Source of the DNA: a bacterium
GTDB lineage: Bacteria > UBP14 > UBA6098 > B30-G16
Direction: 5' to 3'
Length of the DNA: 6,605 nucleotides
Assembly (NCBI GenBank): GCA_003645115.1
Contig: QNEG01000085.1
Coordinates: forward strand, 1 to 6,605
In this document: positions 1-6,163 of the stretch, in pieces
Layout: each line of letters starts with the position of its first letter
Numbering within the stretch: position 1 is the first letter of the stretch
Notes under the pieces: generated by a model
Seen by the model: the letters and a program-made list of their open reading frames with translations, nothing else
The model's database searches: none
Told to the model about the DNA's origin: nothing
Translations under genes and position numbers: made by a program

Positions 1-279
1 CCTTTTTCTGCCATTATAATCGTTTCGGCTTAATTTTTTCGTAATTATTTTCATTACAAATTATATAATAAAACCAAATTATCAATAAAAAAAGCTTGCC
101 CACATTTTATTAACCGATATTTTCATAGTGATATGAGAGCGGAGATAAACATAGATGAGACTCTGGGCTATCGAAATAAAGTATTTGCCCATCCTTAATA
201 ATTTGCTTTCCTTGAAATTATTATTTAGTTTTCAGTAATATAATTTCAATAAATTATACTAAAAAGAGAGGTATGCACT
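1..279. other. Non-coding region upstream of LAT, possibly divergent
   Basis: This stretch is very AT-rich and has no convincing reading frame. Its right end carries the likely LAT promoter and ribosome binding site. At the left edge, on the minus strand, an ATG at 14-12 opens M-A-E-K and runs off the window. Upstream of it on the same strand are a TATAAT (60-65) and a TTATTG (83-88) spaced by 17 bases, so a divergent gene may start here. That rests on only four codons and on motifs that arise easily in AT-rich DNA. A weak TGGGC/GCCCA pairing lies near 164-191. I could not match it to any lysine riboswitch feature. Confidence 0.4.
212..241 (+). promoter_or_regulatory. Putative promoter of the LAT gene
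   Basis: TTGAAA at 212-217 and TAATAT at 236-241 are spaced by 18 bases, close to a housekeeping -35/-10 pair. An overlapping TATAAT lies at 239-244. The predicted transcript would start about 30 bases before the ATG. The AT-rich context makes chance matches common, and FCB-group sigma factors may read different elements, so the assignment is tentative. Confidence 0.35.
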
Positions 280-1629
280 ATGCGTAAAGATTCATTAACA
301 AAGGAACAAGTAAGAAAAATCACTCCAGGACAAGTTCACGATGTTCTGGGAAGAACTATGCTGACCGATGGTTTCCCTATCGTGGTCGATTTGAAAAATA
401 GCCAGGGAATGTATCTGTTCGATTCCAAAGAAGGGAAACATTATCTGGATTTTTTCAGCTATTTTGCTTCTTGGGCACTGGGACATAATCATCCAAAAAT
501 GGAGGAACCGGAGTTTATAGAAAGAATATCCACAGTAGCTCGGCAAAAACCATCCAATTCCGACCTTTACACAGTGGAAATGGCACAGTTTGTGGCAACA
601 TTCGAACGAGTGGCTATGCCACCGGAATTTGTGCATCTATTCTTCATCAGCGGTGGAGCATTGGCAGTGGAAAATGCTCTGAAAACCGCTTTCGATTGGA
701 AGGTTCGCAAAAATTTGGCAAAAGGAAAAGGCGAAAAAGGATACAAAGTAATATATTTCAAGGATGCATTCCACGGACGAACCGGATACACTTTGACGCT
801 CACCAATACATTCAATCCGGATAAAACAAAATATTTTGCAAAATTCGATTGGCACAGAATAGATAATCCTAAAATCACATTTCCGCTAACTGGCGAAAAT
901 GTTAAAAATGTGGAGGATGCGGAACGAAAAGCTATCCAGCGGATAGAACAAATCCTAAAAACAGAGGGTGACGATATTTGTTCTATAATAATCGAGCCTA
1001 TACAAGCCGAGGGTGGAGATAATCATTTTCGAGCAGAATTCTTCCGACAACTTCGCAAAATCGCCGATGAATACGATGTAATGCTGATTTTCGATGAAGT
1101 CCAGACTGGATTGGGACTAACCGGCAAGATGTGGGCATATCAGCATTTTGGAATAGTCCCGGATATTGTAGCATTCGGGAAGAAAACACAGGTCTGTGGT
1201 ATTATGGCAACCGACCGAGTGGATGAAGTTGCTGAAAATGTATTCAATGTATCCTCGCGAATAAATTCCACCTGGGGCGGGAATTTAGTGGATATGGTGC
1301 GCGCTCAACGAATACTGGAAATTATCGAGGAGGAAAACTTAGTTCAGAATGCACAGAATATTGGTGACTATTTGCAGGATAAATTAGCAGAACTTCAGGA
1401 TGAATTTCCCGAGAAAATATCCAATGCACGAGGGCGCGGATTGATGTGCGCATTCGATTTACCCGATATGGAAACTCGAGATAAAGTCCGCCAATCCGCA
1501 TTCGATAAGGGATGTATAATTTTGCCCTGTGGAGAAAAAACTATTCGATTTCGACCGGCGCTGATATGCAAAAATGAGGATGTGGATAAATGTATCGCCA
1601 TATTGTTCGATGTATTGAAATCGATATAA
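280..1629 (+). CDS. lat: L-lysine 6-transaminase (lysine epsilon-aminotransferase)
   Basis: This cytosolic PLP enzyme moves the epsilon-amino group of L-lysine to 2-oxoglutarate. It yields glutamate and 2-aminoadipate 6-semialdehyde, which cyclises to piperideine-6-carboxylate, the first step of one lysine degradation route. The 449-residue protein is full length for the family and is a class III aminotransferase. The PLP loop follows PDIVAFG, and Lys301 is the expected Schiff-base lysine. IFDEVQTG (residues 270-277) supplies the aspartate for the pyridine nitrogen (Asp272). Glu244 in QAEGGD fits the gating glutamate of mycobacterial LAT, and Arg423 in TIRFRP fits the carboxylate-binding arginine. 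The FGKKTQVCG and NSTWGGNL stretches are signatures of LAT rather than of ornithine or GABA aminotransferases. The ATG is preceded by GAGAGG with an 8-9 base spacer. No partner dehydrogenase is nearby, so the gene looks monocistronic. Confidence 0.93.
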   Translation: MRKDSLTKEQVRKITPGQVHDVLGRTMLTDGFPIVVDLKNSQGMYLFDSKEGKHYLDFFSYFASWALGHNHPKMEEPEFIERISTVARQKPSNSDLYTVEMAQFVATFERVAMPPEFVHLFFISGGALAVENALKTAFDWKVRKNLAKGKGEKGYKVIYFKDAFHGRTGYTLTLTNTFNPDKTKYFAKFDWHRIDNPKITFPLTGENVKNVEDAERKAIQRIEQILKTEGDDICSIIIEPIQAEGGDNHFRAEFFRQLRKIADEYDVMLIFDEVQTGLGLTGKMWAYQHFGIVPDIVAFGKKTQVCGIMATDRVDEVAENVFNVSSRINSTWGGNLVDMVRAQRILEIIEEENLVQNAQNIGDYLQDKLAELQDEFPEKISNARGRGLMCAFDLPDMETRDKVRQSAFDKGCIILPCGEKTIRFRPALICKNEDVDKCIAILFDVLKSI

Positions 1630-1696
1630 TTGGTTTCCCCTTTAAAAATTTCCAAATGCGCTGAAACTGTTAAAATAAAAAATTTATTTAGAACAT

Positions 1697-1738
1697 CGAA
1701 TACAAAATATTTTCATTATCGTCCCGATGCATCGGGAC
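1697..1738. repeat. Intergenic palindrome element, copy 1
   Basis: GTCCCGATGCATCGGGAC at 1721-1738 is a perfect 18-base palindrome. It is preceded at 1697-1708 by CGAATACAAAAT, and the same 12 bases precede the second palindrome at 6028-6039. Both copies lie outside genes and share the TCCCG/CGGGA arms, so they are probably members of one dispersed intergenic repeat family. With no run of T after it, this copy is not an obvious intrinsic terminator by itself, though it could stabilise the 3' end of the LAT transcript. Confidence 0.6.
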
Positions 1739-1785
1739 AAGCCTGCCGACCTATCGGAACGGAATATATGGCAATGAATTATGTA

Positions 1786-1811
1786 GGGGCGAGATAAACT
1801 CGCCTCTTTTT
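1786..1811 (+). terminator. Intrinsic terminator-like hairpin after LAT
   Basis: GGGGCGAG (1786-1793) pairs with CTCGCCTC (1799-1806), with one G-T wobble, around the loop ATAAA. Five T residues follow (1807-1811). This is the best Rho-independent terminator shape in the window. It lies about 155 bases after the LAT stop, which is far, so it may instead be part of a repeated hairpin unit (see the hairpin at 1816-1837, which shares the GATAAACTC core). Confidence 0.55.
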
Positions 1812-1815
1812 ATTG

Positions 1816-1837
1816 ATAGAATGATAAACTCATCTAT
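1816..1837. repeat. Second hairpin with the GATAAACTC core
   Basis: ATAG-A-ATGA (1816-1824) pairs with TCATCTAT (1830-1837) around TAAAC, giving eight base pairs with one bulged A. The nine bases GATAAACTC are shared with the hairpin at 1786-1811 just upstream, in the same position at the loop, while the arms differ. The pair looks like two diverged units whose stems have changed together. No T run follows, so terminator function is not indicated. Confidence 0.4.
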
Positions 1838-1862
1838 TGGTGAAGGGCGAAATATAAGAAAA

Positions 1863-1895
1863 AACAGTGAAACACATCGCAATGATAGAAGGGAA
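1863..1895 (+). repeat. 33-bp direct repeat, left copy, flanking MNT/HEPN
   Basis: The 33 bases here, beginning AACAGTGAAACACATCGC, are identical to 2819-2851. After two mismatches the match resumes for GAATTTT, so 40 of 42 bases agree over 1863-1904 and 2819-2860. Both copies are in the same orientation and lie in the spacers on either side of the MNT/HEPN genes. If read from the internal GTG, both copies would start a peptide VKHIAMIEGK. The right copy then stops at once, so identity at the DNA level, not protein selection, is the simpler reading. Confidence 0.85.
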
Positions 1896-1973
1896 AAGAA
1901 TTTTGCTTGACCCGATAAAGTGTGTGAATATTTTGGTTAGTGGATAACAAATCAAAATAAACAAAATAATGAG

Positions 1974-2288
1974 ATGACAAGTGAAATAAAATCGATTATC
2001 GAGCATATCTGTATTTCTGAAGGAATGGAATGTAGTAAAGTTATTCTATTCGGTTCGCGGGCACGCGGCGATTTCGATCCACTCAGCGATTACGATATCC
2101 TGATTGTCGTGGATGGTGATATAACTCGCCATTGTAAAAGAACTTTATCCCGAAAGGTGCGCGAAGCATTAGCAAAAAAGTTAATCGGAGCGGATATTAT
2201 CGTCAAATCCACCGAAGAAATTAAATATTACGCAGATAAAGTCGGGAATGTAGTGCGATATGCTCTCCACGAGGGAATTGCCATATGA
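1974..2288 (+). CDS. MNT-type nucleotidyltransferase (MntA-like antitoxin family)
   Basis: This is a 104-residue minimal nucleotidyltransferase of the DNA polymerase beta superfamily. The catalytic signature is complete: Gly27-Ser28, ten residues, then Asp39-x-Asp41 (GSX10DXD), with a likely third metal-binding aspartate at Asp74 in the GADIIV strand. Proteins of this kind are usually encoded next to a HEPN partner. In the characterised MntA/HepT systems the enzyme AMPylates and silences the HEPN ribonuclease toxin. That activity is inferred here from the family and the neighbour. The stop overlaps the start of the HEPN frame in ATGA (2285-2288), the normal coupling for such pairs. The start at 1974 has no clear Shine-Dalgarno sequence; the ATG five bases upstream stops after two codons, so 1974 is the first usable start. 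Confidence 0.85.
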   Translation: MTSEIKSIIEHICISEGMECSKVILFGSRARGDFDPLSDYDILIVVDGDITRHCKRTLSRKVREALAKKLIGADIIVKSTEEIKYYADKVGNVVRYALHEGIAI

Positions 2289-2691
2289 TAGACCAGTATT
2301 TGAAAAACTGGCTGATAAAAGCGCATCGCGATTTCAGAGCAGCAGAAAATGAATTGGGAATCGAATCCGAAGACATTTTAACCGATGTGATTTGCTTCCA
2401 TTCACAGCAAGCTGCGGAGAAATTTTAAAAGCGTTTCTTGTGAGCAAGAATATCGAATTCGAAAGAAGCCACAGTATCGAATATTTAATAGAGCTATGTT
2501 CGCGAGTAGATACAGAATTCTCGGAAATCGAAGCTGGAAATTTGTCCGATTATGCTGTCGAAATGAGGTATCCAGATGATTTTTTTATTCCATCACTCGA
2601 TGAGGCGCAAAATGCACTGGAATTAGCCGCCAAAATTAAGAACTTCGTTATGCGAAAGCTAAATCTAACAACTGAAGAGTTATTTCAGTGA
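2285..2691 (+). pseudogene. HEPN-domain protein, partner of MNT, broken by a frameshift
   Basis: Starting at ATG 2285, the frame encodes 47 residues ending FHSQQAAEKF and then meets TAA at 2426-2428. The rest of the domain continues one frame over from TTA at 2425 (LKAFLVSKN onward) to the TGA at 2689-2691. Joining the two parts gives about 135 residues, the normal length of a HEPN domain, with the family pattern FHxQQAAEKxLKAxLV and later YAVEMRYPDD intact across the break. One extra T in the TTTT run at 2423-2426 would restore the whole gene. Nothing else is damaged, so the change is recent, or it is a homopolymer sequencing error. The bases at the break do not form a phased X-XXY-YYZ slippery heptamer. 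No RX4-6H ribonuclease motif is visible in either part, so toxin activity is uncertain even if repaired. The first segment overlaps the MNT stop by four bases. Confidence 0.85.
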
Positions 2692-2818
2692 GATAATTTT
2701 ATGCAGAAACTATCATGGTTTAGTATAATAGGTTATGCGTCCCACCTGATAATTATTCTGCTGGTTCAACCGACACGGTTTAGCTTTTATTCTATGTATA
2801 GAAACGGTAAATAAAGGG

Positions 2819-2851
2819 AACAGTGAAACACATCGCAATGATAGAAGGGAA
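2819..2851 (+). repeat. 33-bp direct repeat, right copy, flanking MNT/HEPN
   Basis: This copy is base-for-base identical to 1863-1895 and in the same orientation, 956 bases further on; similarity continues imperfectly to 2860. It begins 128 bases after the HEPN stop. The sequences outside the two copies are unrelated, so the repeat has sharp edges, as expected for a cassette boundary, a recombination scar or a dispersed short element. Confidence 0.85.
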
Positions 2852-3004
2852 GTGAATTTTCGCGAACCGTCACAATTGCACCTTTCGGGTGAGAGATATC
2901 GAGTATATCTATATCCCACAGGCGATAAAGTAATCTCGATATTTATAAAAAATTGGAACTCCACTATCCCCACTGGCAGGATAAATCGAACGAAAATTTT
3001 GGAA

Positions 3005-3025
3005 CGATGTTATTTCCCAACATCG
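3005..3025 (-). terminator. Weak hairpin downstream of dinG
   Basis: CGATGTT (3005-3011) pairs perfectly with AACATCG (3019-3025) around a 7-base loop. It lies 54 bases beyond the dinG stop in the direction of its transcription. After the stem the minus strand reads TTCCAAAATTTT, so the T tract is late and interrupted. It may serve as a 3' end, but it is not a strong intrinsic terminator. Confidence 0.3.
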
Positions 3026-3078
3026 ACCGATTATATGAGATTGCTCCCTCGGATTTTTTATGGATAATTTCGACGATT

Positions 3079-5901
3079 TCATCGGGAAGCGAATTGCTCG
3101 GATATTATATCGAATAATTCCTCCTCGCTGTTGACCATAATAGGCTTTGTGGGAAGAGATTTCAAGAACTCTTCGCTATAGTTTTTACCCGAGATTCTGG
3201 GGTCGAGAATTATCAGGACTCCTCTATCGGTTTCACTTCTTATTAGTCTGCCAATTCCCTGACGAAATCTGATTACACTTTGAGGGACTACATACTCCAT
3301 AAATGGATTTCCACCCTTAATTCTAATTTGTTCCTGTTTTGCATCTGTATATGGCTCGCCAGGAACACCGAATGGCAGTTTTACCAGAAATAATGCTTCT
3401 AGACTCTTTCCTGGAACATTTATTCCCTGCCAGAAACTTTCCGTGCCCAGAAGGACCGATTCTACATCATCGATGAATTGTCTCTTTATCGCCTGATGAG
3501 AACCGGAAAGATTTTGTCCCAACAATCTCAATCCTTCACCCTTGAATTTAGGATGCAAATCAAAATAGACATCGCGAAGCATACTATGACTGGTAAAAAG
3601 CACCAGTGTCCCCAGTCTGAATCTTTGCGATATTTCCCACACAATCTGTGATAATTTCTGGATGAAAACTTTCTCGTATTTTCTGGATGGATACGGCATA
3701 AATTTCCCTACCACAATTTTTAGCTGTGAATCATAATCATAGGGAGAACCGTATAGAACGGCATCTATTCTCTCTTGCGGAGCGAAATTGAAACCGAGCG
3801 AGTCTATGAAATAATTAAAATTGCCTGCGACGGTCATAGTCGCCGATGTTAGTATTGCTGCTCCCAGATGTTCATATAATGATTTATTGAGAATTTCGCC
3901 GATATTTAATGGTGCAAAACATAATTTTGCGGTAGCATTTTCGCTATCGTTGGAGGTCGGTGATTCCATCCAATATACAAAATTTGAGTCTCCTGGATTT
4001 ATGGCAAACAGGAAATCTTCCAGTATCTCCTCGACTTTATCAGCTTCTCCTCGTAATTCCTCACTCAAACGAATAATTTCTTCATCCTCCTCGCCAATGG
4101 CATCATAAAATTCTTTTAATGAATCTCGCACCCGTGATAAACATCTTATCATCTCCGTGCCGAAAGTCTCGATTTGCTGGAATACCGGGTTCCCAGAATC
4201 ATAACGATTTCGCACTCCATATTTTTGTTCTCGCCAGTGATAAACTTTTTCCATAGTTTCAGTCAATTCGGTGAAAAATGTATTGGCAAAACCTCGCGCA
4301 GCGATAATAGAATTAGTAGCTTCTTTGTAATATTCCTTGTAATGGTTTCTATTAGGTATCTTAGAATATAAGAATGCCAGAGTTCCTGTTGGATTGGGCA
4401 TCTCGGAGAATATAGAATCCAGGACAGAATATACTCTCCATCGAGCGATTTCACCGCCAAATGCATCGGCGGCTACCCGTTCCAGATTGTGTGCCTCGTC
4501 CACCACAAGATAGTTATAATCTCCCAGTATTCCACCGGCAAGGTCTGATAGTAATAATGCATGATTTACCACCACCACTTGAGCATCTTTGACTTTACTG
4601 CGAATGCTATAGACGAAGCATTCTTGATAATACGGGCATTTTTTCCCGATACAGGTATGTCCATCGGAACGAATTTTTTCCCATAGATAGAATTGTTTCG
4701 AATTTATGAATGCAGAATTTTCGGATATATCGCCGGAGTGAGTTCCTGCCAGCCATCTGGCGATATAAATCATCCCGGTTCTCTCATTATAACTTAACAC
4801 GGATGGGTCATCGAGATATCTTCGGGCGCGTCTTAAACAGATATAATTTCCTTTACCTTTCAATAATATCGCCCGAAAATCGAATGGCAGAACCTCACTC
4901 AACATTGGCAAATCCGAGAAAAATAATTGTTCTTGAAGTGCTTTTGTGTATGTGGAAATCACTACTTTTTCGCCATTAGCAATCGCCCAGTAAAGCGATG
5001 GTATTAAATATGCGAACGATTTTCCCACACCTGTGCCAGCTTCTATCATAACCAATTCGCCATTCGCCAGTGCAGAAATTATTCTCTCTGCCATATCACG
5101 CTGTTGTATTCGAAATTTGAAATTATCCAACACTCTACCCAATGGGCTATTTTCATCGAAATAGCCCATAATTTCATCAGGCTGGAATTGAACTGTTCCG
5201 CTGGGAACTTCGCCGAATTCATTGGTCAAATCCAACAGGAACTTTTCCTCCACCGCTGGCGGTTCATATGCGGTCAATACGCGAGCCATTCTCGCACTGC
5301 CCCAGATTTCCAATAAATCGGTCATATTTGCGGAGCCTATTAGATATTCCAGCATATCGAAATTCTTGTCATCCATCGCTAGTAAAGTTTTCCAAAGTCC
5401 TATTGCAGAAATTAAAGTAGCTCCGGCATCGTCGAGTGCCCGGTGAGCATCGCGCAATTTATATCCGAATAATCCCGCCACAGATTCCAGTCGATGGTTG
5501 ATTAAGTTGGGGAAAAGTATTCGAGACAGTGAAAGAGTATCTATCACCGGATTTTGGAGTATATTCATATCATTCTCGGCGATTTTTGCACCGATAAAGT
5601 CCATATCGAATTGTGCATTGTGAGCTATTAAGGTAGCATTACCGATGAATTCGATAAATTGCGCCAGTGCAGAATTTATGTCTGGAGCATCGACAAGCAT
5701 TTCATTATCTATCCCTGTCAATTGCATAACATAAAATGGCACTGGCTTTTGCGGTTTCACCAGCGTGCTGAAATGTTCGAATTCACCATCGGGCAAAAGT
5801 CTTATCGCACCTATTTCGATTATGCTATTTGAGTATGGGTCGAGTCCAGTGGTCTCCAAATCGAATGCAACTATGTCCTCATAACCGAATAATTTTTCCA
5901 T
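3079..5901 (-). CDS. dinG: DinG-family helicase with N-terminal DEDDh exonuclease
   Basis: This 940-residue cytosolic DNA repair protein has two parts. Residues 8-172 are a DnaQ-like 3'-5' exonuclease with all DEDDh residues in place: Asp14 and Glu16 (DLETTG), Asp99 (AQFD), His153 and Asp158 (HRALDDA). From about 262 onward it is an XPD/DinG superfamily 2 helicase: Walker A EAGTGVGKS (287-295), VVDEAH (466-471), LTSATM (684-689), FWQGINVPG (823-831) and QGIGRLIRS (881-889). Cys355, Cys417, Cys422 and Cys428 have the spacing (C-x4-C-x5-C for the last three) of the 4Fe-4S ligands of E. coli DinG. Exonuclease-fused DinG proteins of Firmicutes such as S. aureus lack this cluster, so this one probably keeps real 5'-3' unwinding activity. 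I chose the ATG at 5901 because AGAGGA precedes it by four bases and the exonuclease fold starts eight residues later. An upstream in-frame ATG at 5988 would add 29 unrelated residues and span the likely promoter. Confidence 0.93.
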   Translation of the reverse strand: MEKLFGYEDIVAFDLETTGLDPYSNSIIEIGAIRLLPDGEFEHFSTLVKPQKPVPFYVMQLTGIDNEMLVDAPDINSALAQFIEFIGNATLIAHNAQFDMDFIGAKIAENDMNILQNPVIDTLSLSRILFPNLINHRLESVAGLFGYKLRDAHRALDDAGATLISAIGLWKTLLAMDDKNFDMLEYLIGSANMTDLLEIWGSARMARVLTAYEPPAVEEKFLLDLTNEFGEVPSGTVQFQPDEIMGYFDENSPLGRVLDNFKFRIQQRDMAERIISALANGELVMIEAGTGVGKSFAYLIPSLYWAIANGEKVVISTYTKALQEQLFFSDLPMLSEVLPFDFRAILLKGKGNYICLRRARRYLDDPSVLSYNERTGMIYIARWLAGTHSGDISENSAFINSKQFYLWEKIRSDGHTCIGKKCPYYQECFVYSIRSKVKDAQVVVVNHALLLSDLAGGILGDYNYLVVDEAHNLERVAADAFGGEIARWRVYSVLDSIFSEMPNPTGTLAFLYSKIPNRNHYKEYYKEATNSIIAARGFANTFFTELTETMEKVYHWREQKYGVRNRYDSGNPVFQQIETFGTEMIRCLSRVRDSLKEFYDAIGEEDEEIIRLSEELRGEADKVEEILEDFLFAINPGDSNFVYWMESPTSNDSENATAKLCFAPLNIGEILNKSLYEHLGAAILTSATMTVAGNFNYFIDSLGFNFAPQERIDAVLYGSPYDYDSQLKIVVGKFMPYPSRKYEKVFIQKLSQIVWEISQRFRLGTLVLFTSHSMLRDVYFDLHPKFKGEGLRLLGQNLSGSHQAIKRQFIDDVESVLLGTESFWQGINVPGKSLEALFLVKLPFGVPGEPYTDAKQEQIRIKGGNPFMEYVVPQSVIRFRQGIGRLIRSETDRGVLIILDPRISGKNYSEEFLKSLPTKPIMVNSEEELFDIISEQFASR

Positions 5902-5905
5902 AATA

Positions 5906-5926
5906 TCCTCTATTTGCATTATAGCA
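5906..5926 (-). promoter_or_regulatory. Extended -10 promoter and ribosome binding site of dinG
   Basis: On the minus strand TGCTATAAT (5926-5918) is a perfect extended -10 element, with no good -35 match at the usual distance. AGAGGA (5911-5906) follows as the Shine-Dalgarno site, four bases before the ATG at 5901. Transcription would be expected to start near 5911, so the mRNA leader would be only about ten bases and begin at the ribosome binding site. This supports the 5901 start over the two upstream in-frame ATGs, one of which (5919) lies inside the -10 box. Confidence 0.5.
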
Positions 5927-6027
5927 TAATGACAAAACCACAATAGGCAAGATGATTTTTTGGCGCTGAATTGGAAAATTGAAACCAATTTCCTACTCGG
6001 TATGGATAAGTTCTACTTGGATTTTAC

Positions 6028-6062
6028 CGAATACAAAATTTCTCATCCCGACCGGCCGGGAT
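6028..6062. repeat. Intergenic palindrome element, copy 2
   Basis: ATCCCGACCGGCCGGGAT at 6045-6062 is a near-perfect 18-base palindrome with one mismatched pair. The 12 bases CGAATACAAAAT at 6028-6039 are identical to those before the palindrome at 1721. The spacer is 5 bases here and 12 there. A further ATCGGGAT half-arm follows at 6064-6071. It lies in the 262-base spacer between the edge gene and dinG. Confidence 0.6.
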
Positions 6063-6081
6063 AAATCGGGATAAAATTTAT

Positions 6082-6130
6082 AAAAAAGTCAACCTGGCTC
6101 CTCCAATGAAAGTGTCGAAATGGACTGACT
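6082..6130 (-). terminator. Possible terminator of the T9SS-sorted protein gene
   Basis: On the minus strand AGTCA-G-TCCA (6130-6121) can pair with TGGA (6105-6102) and TGACT (6091-6087), and the transcript then runs into TTTTTA. The stem is broken by an asymmetric internal loop of 1 against 10 bases, so it would be weak. The place, 34 bases after the stop, and the T run are the main support. Confidence 0.25.
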
Positions 6131-6163
6131 TATCCCCTATTAACTCGATTGGTTCGGACTAAA

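Larger units (their letters stand above)
1630..1973. other. Non-coding spacer rich in hairpins and repeats
   Basis: These 344 bases separate LAT from the MNT gene. In order they hold a palindrome element (1697-1738), a terminator-like hairpin (1786-1811), a second related hairpin (1816-1837) and the first copy of the 33-bp direct repeat (1863-1895). A 26-codon frame starting at GTG 1867 and ending at TAA 1945-1947 begins inside the repeat; it has no ribosome binding site and no recognisable family. Before the MNT gene, TTG at 1907-1909 and TATTTTG at 1929-1935, 19 bases apart, loosely resemble a Bacteroidota-style -33/-7 promoter. That reading is weak. Confidence 0.6.
2692..3078. other. Non-coding spacer between converging HEPN and dinG
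   Basis: These 387 bases lie between the ends of two converging genes. They hold the right copy of the 33-bp direct repeat and, further right, a 7-bp hairpin. A 71-codon frame from GTG 2852 to TAA 3067 starts one base inside the end of the repeat. It has no ribosome binding site, its frame is already open for 33 codons before the GTG without a start, and the product resembles nothing I know. I treat it as chance. I see no clear terminator for the MNT/HEPN pair and no other gene. Confidence 0.55.

Noticed and set aside
121..279. Lysine riboswitch in front of LAT
   Set aside because: Lysine would be a logical signal here, but I cannot find the conserved helices or junction motifs, and the region is too short and AT-rich for the five-helix aptamer.
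2420..2428. Programmed -1 ribosomal frameshift in the HEPN gene
   Set aside because: In the zero frame the codons are GAG AAA TTT TAA. Slipping back by one would pair the tRNAs with GAA and ATT, so there is no X-XXY-YYZ heptamer, and I saw no strong stem just downstream. A simple indel or sequencing error fits better.
1863..2860. Insertion sequence or transposon ends around MNT/HEPN
   Set aside because: The repeats are direct, not inverted. There is no transposase between them and no terminal inverted repeats, and 33 bases is too long for a target-site duplication.
1863..2860. CRISPR array with two repeats
   Set aside because: The copies are 956 bases apart with genes between them, and no series of regularly spaced repeats exists in the window.
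2852..3067. 71-codon open frame from GTG in the spacer between HEPN and dinG
   Set aside because: It starts at the edge of the direct repeat and has no ribosome binding site. The frame is already open for 33 codons before it without a start codon, and the product shows no known pattern.
3821..5446. Plus-strand open frames inside dinG, and minus-strand frames inside LAT
   Set aside because: They are antisense shadows of genes with clear domain content, without ribosome binding sites or recognisable products.
5902..5988. 29-residue N-terminal extension of DinG from the ATG at 5988
   Set aside because: The segment covers the extended -10 promoter and the Shine-Dalgarno site for the ATG at 5901, and its residues do not resemble the start of a DEDDh exonuclease.
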